A DNA stretch of 16,834 nucleotides from JBBITW01 sp037440525 (GTDB lineage: Bacteria; Desulfobacterota; BSN033; UBA1163), in assembly GCA_037440525.1 (NCBI GenBank), contig JBBITW010000072.1, positions 1-16,834 on the forward strand, written 5' to 3'. The notes beneath the pieces are model-generated. The model saw nothing but the letters and a program-made list of their open reading frames with translations, searched no databases and was not told where the DNA came from. Each line of letters opens with the position of its first letter. Within the stretch, counting starts at the first letter, position 1. Of this stretch, positions 8,108 to 15,013 are shown piece by piece. A program made the translations under genes and the position numbers.

Positions 8108-9355
8108 ATGGTTAAAATTAAAATGCTCACGATCAGTTTCATTGCTTTAATGTTTTTAGTATTAACACTATTTTCTTCCACTGTTGATGCCCAGAAGAAA
8201 CTTTATATCTCTGGCACACAATCACTTACAGGCCCCTATGCTGAGGACTCGGCCGCTGTTCTTGCGGCATTTGAAGACTATGCCAAATATGTAAATGAGA
8301 CGAAAAATCTTGCCCCCTGGAGAAAGGAGAAATTCCCTGCGGATATAACCCTCGAGGTTCTATGGAGGGATGATGAACTAAAGCCAGCCAAGGCACTTAC
8401 AATCTATGAGGAGCTTAAGGCAAAGGGAATGCTTGTCTACAGGATTTCAGGTTCTCCAATAGCACTGGCACTAAAAGACAGGTTGAATGAGGATAAGATG
8501 GGCGCAACAAGTATGGCCACTGGCCCCTATCTACTTAAACCACCCCAGACAATCTTTACATACTATCCAATCTATACAGACTCTTTAGCAGCAATCGCAG
8601 ATTGGTTCAAGGAGAATTGGAAGGAGAAGAGAAAACCGAGGGTGGCTTACCTCACTGCTGACAATGCAATGGGAAAATCGATTGAAATCCCTGAGATGAA
8701 GGCATATCTTGAAAAGATTGGTTATGAATTCCTTGGCAGTCAGTATGTCCCTTTAGTTCCAACTGCCCCACCAACAACACAGCTTATGTGGTTAAAACAG
8801 AACGGGGTTGACCTCGCCATTGGCGTGATGATTAACCCTGGTTCACAGCCAACTGTAAAGGAGATGGTAAGACTTGGTATGGGGCCACATCTGGGATACA
8901 AGATGGTTTTTGGAGTTGCAACACCCGGTCATATTGCAGTTTTTGCACCTGCAATGGGCACACTTGGTGATGGTTATGTCTGTGCAGGTAGCTTCCCACC
9001 ATTTGATGATACCTCAACCATTGGTATAAAATTCATCCACGAAATACAGAAAAAGTATCACCCTGAAAAATGGGTTGGTCATATTCAGTATGTTGGAGGA
9101 TTGCTTGAAGCAATGGTTCAGACCGAGGCATTAAGATTGACCCTCCAAAAGGTGCCTTTTGAAAAGTTAACCAGGGCCGATGTGCTAAACCATGGCTTCT
9201 ATCAGATTAAAAACCTTGACACAGGTGGCCTAAGCAGTACCCCCCTCACATATGGACCTGGTAAAATTGAGGGTGTTGATGCAGTCAGGGTTGACCAGTT
9301 ACAGAAAGGTAAAATTGTAAAATTGGGTGTCTGGCCATGTCGACATATTTATTGA
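8108..9355 (+). CDS. Periplasmic substrate-binding protein of the Liv-type transporter (copy 2)
   Basis: A 415-residue paralogue of the preceding gene with the same layout: Sec signal peptide (MVKIKMLTIS..., cleavage after TVDA, about residue 28), then KKLYISGTQSLTGPYAED. The two proteins align end to end almost without gaps. They differ most around residues 245-320, where copy 1 has FATPTHLEVMIRSMGDKLSEG and copy 2 has a different, more hydrophobic stretch, perhaps changing ligand choice. GAAAGGAGG at 8091-8099 is a strong ribosome binding site. A second binding protein for one permease pair would widen substrate range. The DUF169 gene follows only after a gap with a hairpin, so this is likely the operon's last gene. 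Confidence 0.92.
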   Translation: MVKIKMLTISFIALMFLVLTLFSSTVDAQKKLYISGTQSLTGPYAEDSAAVLAAFEDYAKYVNETKNLAPWRKEKFPADITLEVLWRDDELKPAKALTIYEELKAKGMLVYRISGSPIALALKDRLNEDKMGATSMATGPYLLKPPQTIFTYYPIYTDSLAAIADWFKENWKEKRKPRVAYLTADNAMGKSIEIPEMKAYLEKIGYEFLGSQYVPLVPTAPPTTQLMWLKQNGVDLAIGVMINPGSQPTVKEMVRLGMGPHLGYKMVFGVATPGHIAVFAPAMGTLGDGYVCAGSFPPFDDTSTIGIKFIHEIQKKYHPEKWVGHIQYVGGLLEAMVQTEALRLTLQKVPFEKLTRADVLNHGFYQIKNLDTGGLSSTPLTYGPGKIEGVDAVRVDQLQKGKIVKLGVWPCRHIY

Positions 9356-9432
9356 AAACCTTGTTGGTTTAGTAAATTTTTGCAAGAAGATTTTTAATAA
9401 CCAATTATATTTATCCATTAAGTTGATTAATT

Positions 9433-9465
9433 AAGTGGGGAATGGATTAAAAAGATTCCCCACTT
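9433..9465 (+). terminator. 11-bp perfect hairpin between transporter operon and DUF169 gene
   Basis: AAGTGGGGAAT (9433-9443) is perfectly complementary to ATTCCCCACTT (9455-9465), with an 11-base loop. It is the strongest hairpin seen between genes. No uninterrupted T-run follows (the next bases are GCCCACTTATATAG), so it may act as a weak or factor-assisted terminator, or as a 3' end stabiliser of the transporter mRNA. A shorter hairpin (AAACC/GGTTT, 9356-9370) lies just after the preceding stop. Confidence 0.5.
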
Positions 9466-9550
9466 GCCCACTTATATAGAAAGGTATATTTCACGATGGT
9501 TGTGTAAGGAGGGGAGATTTTTTTATGATCCAGTAAAAAGAAAGGATGAT

Positions 9551-10282
9551 ATGCTTATGAAAAAAGATTTTTCTGTATTGAATAAATTTAATTTTAGGGC
9601 AAGACCTGTGGGTGTTAAGTTTTTGGCTAAACCTCCAGATGGAATTGAAAGACTCGATGAAGAGATGGCTCTATGTGAAATGCTTAAGAAGGCCCAGGAA
9701 GGTGAGCCATTTTTTGTAGATAAAGAGAACCATACCTGTGAGGCAGGATTATATGTATTGGGAGAGGAGGATGCCCCTGAACCTTTTATCAATGGACAAT
9801 TTGGGGCAGGTCTAAAAATCTTTGAGGAACCTCGTTCAGCAAGCAGACTATACCAATATATACCGAAATTGGAAAAAGGATTGGTTCATTACGTTGCCTT
9901 TTCTCCACTGGATCAAATCAAATATGACCCTGATATCCTGATCATCTTAGCTCGAACTGACCAGACAGAAATCCTTTTAAGGGCAATGAGCTACAGGACA
10001 GGGGAGATCTGGTTGGCAAAATATTCATCTGCAATAGGTTGTGCATGGATATTTATCTATCCATACCTGACAGGAAAGCTCAATTATACGGTTACAGGTC
10101 TTGGTCACGGTATGAAGAGAAGGAGGCTCTTCCCAGAAGGTCACCAGATAATCTCTATTCCATTTGACTTACTACCATCGATATTAAGGGCGTTAAACGA
10201 TATGCCGTGGATTCTTCCTGCCTATGGGCCTGATGGGGCGAAATTTGTAAAACAACTCCGTAAAAAATTAAATCTTTCTTAG
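9551..10282 (+). CDS. DUF169 family protein
   Basis: A protein of about 243 residues recognised as DUF169 (COG2043). Family-typical segments are FRARPVGVKFL near the start, MALCEMLKKAQEGEPFF, ENHTCEAGLYVLG, and a C-terminal GLGHGMKRRRLFPEGHQIISIPFDLL. Three cysteines, in ALCEM, HTCEAG and IGCAW (about residues 42, 63 and 164), fall in the conserved segments and could bind a metal or cluster; this is inference. No function is established for the family that I know of. It lacks a signal peptide. ATG 9551, preceded by AAAGGA at 9541, is chosen over an in-frame TTG at 9464 because that TTG lies inside the hairpin at 9433-9465 and lacks a ribosome binding site. It precedes the Mo/W oxidoreductase genes by 154 bases. 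Confidence 0.82.
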   Translation: MLMKKDFSVLNKFNFRARPVGVKFLAKPPDGIERLDEEMALCEMLKKAQEGEPFFVDKENHTCEAGLYVLGEEDAPEPFINGQFGAGLKIFEEPRSASRLYQYIPKLEKGLVHYVAFSPLDQIKYDPDILIILARTDQTEILLRAMSYRTGEIWLAKYSSAIGCAWIFIYPYLTGKLNYTVTGLGHGMKRRRLFPEGHQIISIPFDLLPSILRALNDMPWILPAYGPDGAKFVKQLRKKLNLS

Positions 10283-10297
10283 CCGAAGGAAAAAATA

Positions 10298-10319
10298 TTT
10301 TAAATTTCTAAATTTAAAA
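10298..10319. repeat. AT-only inverted repeat
   Basis: TTTTAAATTT (10298-10307) and AAATTTAAAA (10310-10319) are exact reverse complements separated by two bases, just after the DUF169 stop. Stacked dyads of this type may bind a regulator or form a weak hairpin. No function can be assigned. Confidence 0.3.
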
Positions 10320-10372
10320 AGGATGATCTAAAATAATTCCCGGTGAGGGGATGGGTTAAGAGTGTTAAAATT

Positions 10373-10392
10373 ATATTGACCTTCATCAATAT
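10373..10392. promoter_or_regulatory. FNR/CRP-type dyad upstream of the Mo/W oxidoreductase operon
   Basis: ATATTGA (10373-10379) and TCAATAT (10386-10392) form a perfect 7-base dyad around six bases. Inside it, TTGACCTTCATCAA (10376-10389) matches the FNR/FixK/Dnr consensus TTGAT-N4-ATCAA at nine of ten positions. The TTGACC also resembles a -35 box, although the best -10 (TTTTAT at 10401-10406) sits at a long 19-base spacing. It is about 45 bases upstream of the ATG at 10437. Control of an anaerobic redox operon by an FNR/CRP-family protein would make sense. No regulator of that family is in the window. Confidence 0.4.
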
Positions 10393-10436
10393 TCTTAAAT
10401 TTTTATCAACCCTGATGGAGGAAAGGAGGAAGACTG

Positions 10437-12533
10437 ATGGAGGAGGTAAAAAAGATTCGAACTGTCTGCCGTAGCTGTCATGGAGGTTGTGGAGTCATTG
10501 CACATGTCAGGGAAGGAAAGGTGATCAAAGTAGAAGGAGACCCGGCCTCCCCGATAAGCCACGGAACAATGTGCAGTAAAGGTCTGGCCATTACACAACT
10601 GGCCTACCATCCTGATCGAATCATTTATCCAATGAAAAGGATTGGTGAAAAAGGAGAAGGCAAATGGGAGAGAATCTCATGGGATGAGGCCCTTAATACA
10701 ATTGTTGATAAATTCAAGAAGGTTATCGAAGAATATGGGCCAGAATCTATAGTTGTTGGGCAAGGCACAGGCAGGGATTATGAAAGTCATCTCTATCGTT
10801 TTGCCAATCTCCTCGGAACTCCTAATGTTCTTACCGCAGGTCATATGTGTTATGTATCTCGGGTTGGATCAACACTGATCACTTCTGGCACTCTACCTGT
10901 GGCTGATTATGAGGGTGGACCAAAATGTATCATCATGTGGGCCTGTAATCCCTTGTGGACCAATCCTGATGAATATAAGGGAGAAAACTTCTGGAGGGCT
11001 TACAAAAAAGGGGCAAAGCTCATCTGTATCGACCCTCGAAAGGGTTTTCTTGCAAACAAGGCGGATATCTGGCTTCAACTCCGTCCTGGAACTGATGCGG
11101 CCTTATGTCTTGGTTTCCATAATGTCATCATAGAGGAAGAGCTTTACGATAAGGAGTTTGTTGAAAATTATGTCCATGGCTGGGATGCCTGGAAGGAAAG
11201 GGTAAAAGAGTATCCACTCGAAAGGGTTCAAGAGATTACATGGGTTGATAAGGATCTGATTCGAAAGGCTGCAAGGATGTATGCAACCACAAAGCCTGCC
11301 TGTATCCACTGGGGAGTTCCAACAGAGCAGACCATAAACTGTGTCAATTATACACGTGCCACAACAGCACTGATGGCTATAACAGGAAACCTCGATGCCC
11401 CTGGAGGAAATGCCCTCTTTGTAAATCCACCAACAAGGACAGTCTCCGAATTTGCAAGGCATAAGGATCTCCATCCCGAACAACAAGCAAAGAGGCTTGG
11501 AGGAGACCAATTTAAGCTCGGTGCAAGGGTGGCCTTGATCAATCCCAAGAAGGCATGGGATGCAATCCTTACTGGAAAACCTTATCCACTCAAGGCTGGC
11601 ATTCTCTGTGGAAGTAATCCTGTAGTGACAAGGGCAAATGCCAGAGAGGCTTATGAAGCATTAAAGAAACTTGAATTCCTGGCGGTAATAGATTTCTTCC
11701 TGACACCCACTGCAGAGCTTGCTGATATATTTCTACCCTCTGGCACATGGCTTGAACAGAATCATGTTGCTGATAATTGGAAGCGGCATGGTTATGTCCT
11801 TGCCCGGCAGAAATGTGTAGAGATTGGTGAGTGCTGGCAGGATCATAAGATCTTTCTTGAACTCGGAAAAAGAATGGGGCAGGAGTGGTGGCCCACAGTA
11901 GAAGATGCACTCAATTACCTCCTCGAGCCTTCTGGTTTGACATGGGAAGAGTTTAAAGAGAAGGGATATCTGAAAGGGGAAATGGTTTATTATAAGTATA
12001 GAGAGAGGGGATTTTCAACACCTACAAAGAAATTAGAAATCTATTCTACCATCCTGGAGAAATGGGGATATGTTCCACTTCCTAAGTATGTTGAGGTCCC
12101 TGAAAGTCCATATTCTACCCCTCACCTTCTTAAGGACTATCCTTATATCCTGAATGCTGGCCTTCGGACACCAGTCTTCTTCCATTCAGCAAACAGACAG
12201 ATCCCTGCATTGAGGGAGATAAGACCCGACCCGATTGTAGAGATTCACCCCGATACAGCAAAAAAACATAATATCAAAGAGGGCCAGTGGGTTCATATCT
12301 CTTCCCCGAGGGGGAGAATCAAACAGAGGGCAAAACTAAATTCAAACATCGACCCGAGGGTTATTGTTTGTGAGCATGGATGGTGGTATCCGGAGATTAA
12401 GGATCCGGGCCATGGCTGGAATGTATCAAATGTAAATATCCTTACAGATAATAGATACGAAACGGTTGACCCTGCCATGGGCTCAACAAATCTTAGAGTC
12501 TGTCTATGTAATATATCTCCGTGTGAAGAGTAG
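10437..12533 (+). CDS. Cytoplasmic bis-MGD molybdenum/tungsten oxidoreductase, large subunit
   Basis: A 698-residue member of the DMSO reductase superfamily. The N-terminal [4Fe-4S] motif is C11, C14, C18 and C46 (CRSCHGGC and MCSKG). The molybdopterin domains follow, with the cofactor-binding C-terminal part (HPDTAKKHNIKEGQWVHISSPRG, GWWYPE) at about 600-690. C138 in GHMCYVSR is the likely metal ligand, as in Cys-ligated members such as polysulfide/thiosulfate reductases. The residue after C14 is His15, where acetylene hydratase has an essential Asp, and Tyr139 replaces the His that follows Cys/Sec in formate dehydrogenases; both speak against those activities. There is no Tat or Sec signal, so the enzyme is cytoplasmic. 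The next gene encodes its probable electron partner. The substrate is unknown. A strong GGAAAGGAGG precedes the ATG. Confidence 0.9.
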   Translation: MEEVKKIRTVCRSCHGGCGVIAHVREGKVIKVEGDPASPISHGTMCSKGLAITQLAYHPDRIIYPMKRIGEKGEGKWERISWDEALNTIVDKFKKVIEEYGPESIVVGQGTGRDYESHLYRFANLLGTPNVLTAGHMCYVSRVGSTLITSGTLPVADYEGGPKCIIMWACNPLWTNPDEYKGENFWRAYKKGAKLICIDPRKGFLANKADIWLQLRPGTDAALCLGFHNVIIEEELYDKEFVENYVHGWDAWKERVKEYPLERVQEITWVDKDLIRKAARMYATTKPACIHWGVPTEQTINCVNYTRATTALMAITGNLDAPGGNALFVNPPTRTVSEFARHKDLHPEQQAKRLGGDQFKLGARVALINPKKAWDAILTGKPYPLKAGILCGSNPVVTRANAREAYEALKKLEFLAVIDFFLTPTAELADIFLPSGTWLEQNHVADNWKRHGYVLARQKCVEIGECWQDHKIFLELGKRMGQEWWPTVEDALNYLLEPSGLTWEEFKEKGYLKGEMVYYKYRERGFSTPTKKLEIYSTILEKWGYVPLPKYVEVPESPYSTPHLLKDYPYILNAGLRTPVFFHSANRQIPALREIRPDPIVEIHPDTAKKHNIKEGQWVHISSPRGRIKQRAKLNSNIDPRVIVCEHGWWYPEIKDPGHGWNVSNVNILTDNRYETVDPAMGSTNLRVCLCNISPCEE

Positions 12534-12593
12534 ATAAAAATTTTCCATGCGTAATGATTTCGTTCTTAACTTTGATAAAAATGGAGGAAGGCA

Positions 12594-14495
12594 ATGGGAA
12601 AGATATCTTTGATGTTTAATGAAACTGAATGTATGGGCTGTCATGCCTGCGAGGTGGCATGTAAGCAAGAGCACGGGCTTTCGGTTGGACCAAGGGTAGT
12701 GAGGATAATTGAGAGAGCTCCATTCTTCAAGCCACTATTCTGTCATCACTGTGATAATGCGCCATGTGCTCTTGCCTGTCCCGAGGAGGCAATCACCATT
12801 GATCCCAAGACCAAAGTCGTTCTTGTGAATGAGGACAAATGTAATGCTTGTGGTGCATTACCTAAAAAATCTGGAGTTGAAAAACAGTTTACCTCTTCTT
12901 GTAAATTTGAATGCCCTGCTCATATCGATGTTCAGGGATATGTAAGTCTTGCATCTAAAGGACGATTTCAGGAGGCCCTTGAACTTATAAAACTTACAAA
13001 CCCATTCCCATCCATATGCGGGAGGGTATGCCATCATCCATGTGAGACCAACTGTAAGAGAAAGGAAATTGATGAACCTGTTGGTATACGCTCCATTGAG
13101 CGCTTTTTGGGTGATTTAGATTTAAAGGCTAAAAAGAAGTCCATTTTAGAAACAAAGCCAAAAAGGAAAGAGAAGGTTGCCATTGTCGGATCAGGCCCTG
13201 CTGGTCTGACCTGTGCTTATTACTTAGCTAAAGAAGGCTACAGGGTAACAGTTTTTGAAAAGGCACCATTCTTCGGAGGTATGCTAAGGATGGGTATTCC
13301 TACTTATCGTCTTCCCAGAAGGATTGTTGAGGCAGAGATTCAAATGATTAAAGATATGGGTGTAAAGATGAAATCCAATATCGAGATTGGTAAAGACAAG
13401 AATATTGCCCAGTTACGTAAGGAAGGATTCAATGCCTTTTTCATTGCTATCGGTGCACAGGAAAGCACTCGCCTGGGGATTGAAGGAGAGGATTTAGAAG
13501 GTGTCTATAGAGGATTGGATTACCTCCGCCAATTAAACACAGGAAAACCCATTAAACTTGGGAAGAAGGTTGCTGTAATCGGCGGAGGGAATGCAGCAAT
13601 GGATGTGGTCCGTTCTGCTCGCAGGCTCGGTTCTGAAAAGGCTTTTATTATCTATCGAAGAAGTCTCGATGAAATACCTTCAAGACCTGAAGAGATAAAG
13701 GAATGCAGGGAAGAAAAGATTCCGATAAATATCTTAACACAACCTGTTCGTTTTATAGGAAAAAACGGCCATATCAATGCAATAGAATGTATTAAAATGC
13801 GATTAGGAGCACCTGATGAAACAGGGCGCCCAAAACCTGAACCCATATTGGGATCGGAATTTGTAATAAAGGTAGATGCTGTAATTACAGCCCTCGGTCA
13901 GGAATCCAACTGGTGCTGTCTCACAGAAGAGTGTGAATGTAGCTTGACTGAATGGGGAACGTTGAAGGTTGATCCCCTTACACTTCAAAGCGATGTTCCT
14001 GACATATTTGCAGGCGGAGATGCTGTAAGAGGACCAAAAAGTGTGATTGAAGCCATTTCAGATGGAAGGGAGGCATCTATTTCTATTATCCGTTATTTAA
14101 ATGCTCAACAGCTTAGTTTGGGTAGGGATAAAGAACTAAAGGAAATCCTAAAACCCATAAAAGAAAAATATGACCCCACTGGGCGAGTAAAAATTACTTC
14201 ATTGGAGCCCAAAAAGCGAATAAAGAGTTTTAGCGAGGTTCAAAAGGGTTTAACAAAGAAGCTTGCCTTACAGGAAGCCAAGAGATGTATTTCGTGCGGG
14301 ACCTGTTGTGTCCAGGCCTGCCCATGGGATGTGATGCAATTCAATCACGAAACCCTGAAGGCAGTAAAGTGTGATCTCTGCCTTGAGAAAAGGAAAGAAA
14401 AAGAAGTTCCTTCTTGCTATGCAACATGCCCCACCAATTGTATATTCTGGGGAAATCCAAGGCAGTTTCCCAAAGGGGTGTATTTAGGATTGTAA
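12594..14495 (+). CDS. Interleaved ferredoxin / GltD-like FAD-NAD(P)H oxidoreductase
   Basis: A 633-residue fusion. Residues 1-86 are the front of a HybA/PsrB/DmsB-type four-cluster ferredoxin (C13/16/19/23 and C50/53/58/62), reaching DKCNACG of its third motif. A GltD/NfnB-like module then starts: Fe-S cysteines C83, C86, C103, C107 and C142, C146, C150, C154 (GRVCHHPCETNC), FAD site VGSGPAG (198-204), NAD(P)H site GGGNAAMD (330-337) with YRRS, and the C-terminal FAD contact FAGGDAV. From about 563 the ferredoxin resumes with a complete third motif (C565/568/571/576) and the fourth (C593/596/608/612). In such ferredoxins motifs 1 and 4 share clusters, so the flavin module sits inside one folded ferredoxin. 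It likely passes electrons between the Mo/W subunit, encoded 60 bases upstream, and NAD(P)H. GGAGG at 12583 precedes the ATG. Confidence 0.88.
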   Translation: MGKISLMFNETECMGCHACEVACKQEHGLSVGPRVVRIIERAPFFKPLFCHHCDNAPCALACPEEAITIDPKTKVVLVNEDKCNACGALPKKSGVEKQFTSSCKFECPAHIDVQGYVSLASKGRFQEALELIKLTNPFPSICGRVCHHPCETNCKRKEIDEPVGIRSIERFLGDLDLKAKKKSILETKPKRKEKVAIVGSGPAGLTCAYYLAKEGYRVTVFEKAPFFGGMLRMGIPTYRLPRRIVEAEIQMIKDMGVKMKSNIEIGKDKNIAQLRKEGFNAFFIAIGAQESTRLGIEGEDLEGVYRGLDYLRQLNTGKPIKLGKKVAVIGGGNAAMDVVRSARRLGSEKAFIIYRRSLDEIPSRPEEIKECREEKIPINILTQPVRFIGKNGHINAIECIKMRLGAPDETGRPKPEPILGSEFVIKVDAVITALGQESNWCCLTEECECSLTEWGTLKVDPLTLQSDVPDIFAGGDAVRGPKSVIEAISDGREASISIIRYLNAQQLSLGRDKELKEILKPIKEKYDPTGRVKITSLEPKKRIKSFSEVQKGLTKKLALQEAKRCISCGTCCVQACPWDVMQFNHETLKAVKCDLCLEKRKEKEVPSCYATCPTNCIFWGNPRQFPKGVYLGL

Positions 14496-14611
14496 GTTTC
14501 AAAAATTCAATTTTTGTTGGTCAATTTTCAATATCCAATGTTCAACGAAAATACTTACTCTATTAACATTGGCAATTGTTAATTGGCCACCTTCACTTAT
14601 TTACCTAAGCG
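14496..14611. other. AT-rich intergenic region with two small dyads
   Basis: CAAAAATT-C-AATTTTTG (14500-14516) is a near-perfect palindrome ending in a T-run, immediately after the preceding stop, and could be a weak terminator. CCAATGTT (14535-14542) pairs with AACATTGG (14565-14572) across 22 bases. Several CAAT/TTCAA words recur in between. This is the most likely transcript boundary between the oxidoreductase unit and the genes that follow. Confidence 0.35.
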
Positions 14612-15010
14612 ATGGAACATGAAGGACAAAAACCCCTTACCTGGATAGATTCTAAAACAGGGCTTGAATGGCAATACGAATCTCCAGGCAGAATGAACTG
14701 GTATGAGGCAAAGGAATATTCAAAATCACTTATACTGGGTGGAAAAGGTAATTGGCGTCTGCCCACAATAACAGAACTGGAATCCCTCCTTGATAGGACA
14801 AAAAATCGATCAGACGGTAGACCAACTATACGTCAAGAGGTTCCATTTAAAGACAGCCTTCCATATTGGTCATCCACCACCTTTGGGGAAAAGACAAAAA
14901 ATGCCTGGATCTTGATGTTTGATGGTGCATATATTCTCAGTTATTATAAAAGCAATCATTATTATGTCCGTTGTGTTCGAAGCAGGGAAAATCATTCAGG
15001 AGGGAAATGA
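14612..15010 (+). CDS. Small DUF1566 (Lcl C-terminal) domain protein
   Basis: A 132-residue protein made of a single DUF1566 domain. It shows WIDSKTGLEWQ, then NWRLPTITELESLLD, PYWSSTT, AWILMFDGAYI and the terminal YYVRCVRS, the usual order of conserved segments in this C-type-lectin-like family. DUF1566 domains are generally found in secreted or cell-surface proteins, but no signal peptide or membrane segment is visible. The start has no ribosome binding site, so either the protein is cytoplasmic or the gene has lost its front. Its stop lies three bases before the next ATG and the downstream gene's AGGAGGG overlaps its end, so the two are probably co-transcribed. Its role is unknown. Confidence 0.72.
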   Translation: MEHEGQKPLTWIDSKTGLEWQYESPGRMNWYEAKEYSKSLILGGKGNWRLPTITELESLLDRTKNRSDGRPTIRQEVPFKDSLPYWSSTTFGEKTKNAWILMFDGAYILSYYKSNHYYVRCVRSRENHSGGK

Positions 15011-15013
15011 GAT

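Noticed and set aside
9464..9550. Longer DUF169 protein from TTG 9464
   Set aside because: The TTG is in the right arm of a perfect hairpin and lacks a ribosome binding site; the family-like sequence begins after the ATG at 9551.
11103..11510. A 135-codon open frame on the minus strand, and similar minus-strand frames across the window
   Set aside because: They lie antisense within clear coding genes, have no ribosome binding sites and no recognisable domains; they are frame shadows.
10437..12533. Assignment of the large Mo/W subunit as formate dehydrogenase or acetylene hydratase
   Set aside because: Cys138 is followed by Tyr, not the His of formate dehydrogenases, and the residue after the second Fe-S cysteine is His15, not the essential Asp of acetylene hydratase. 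The large redox partner also argues against a non-redox hydratase.
12837..12912. Frameshift or two separate genes at the ferredoxin/GltD junction
   Set aside because: The frame runs through without a stop, no internal ribosome binding site plus start is evident, and the second half of the ferredoxin reappears at the far end, which supports a real insertion. An assembly chimera cannot be wholly excluded.
14612..15010. DUF1566 protein as the target of a diversity-generating retroelement
   Set aside because: C-type-lectin-like proteins can be such targets, but no reverse transcriptase, template repeat or adenine-rich variable repeat pair is visible in the window.
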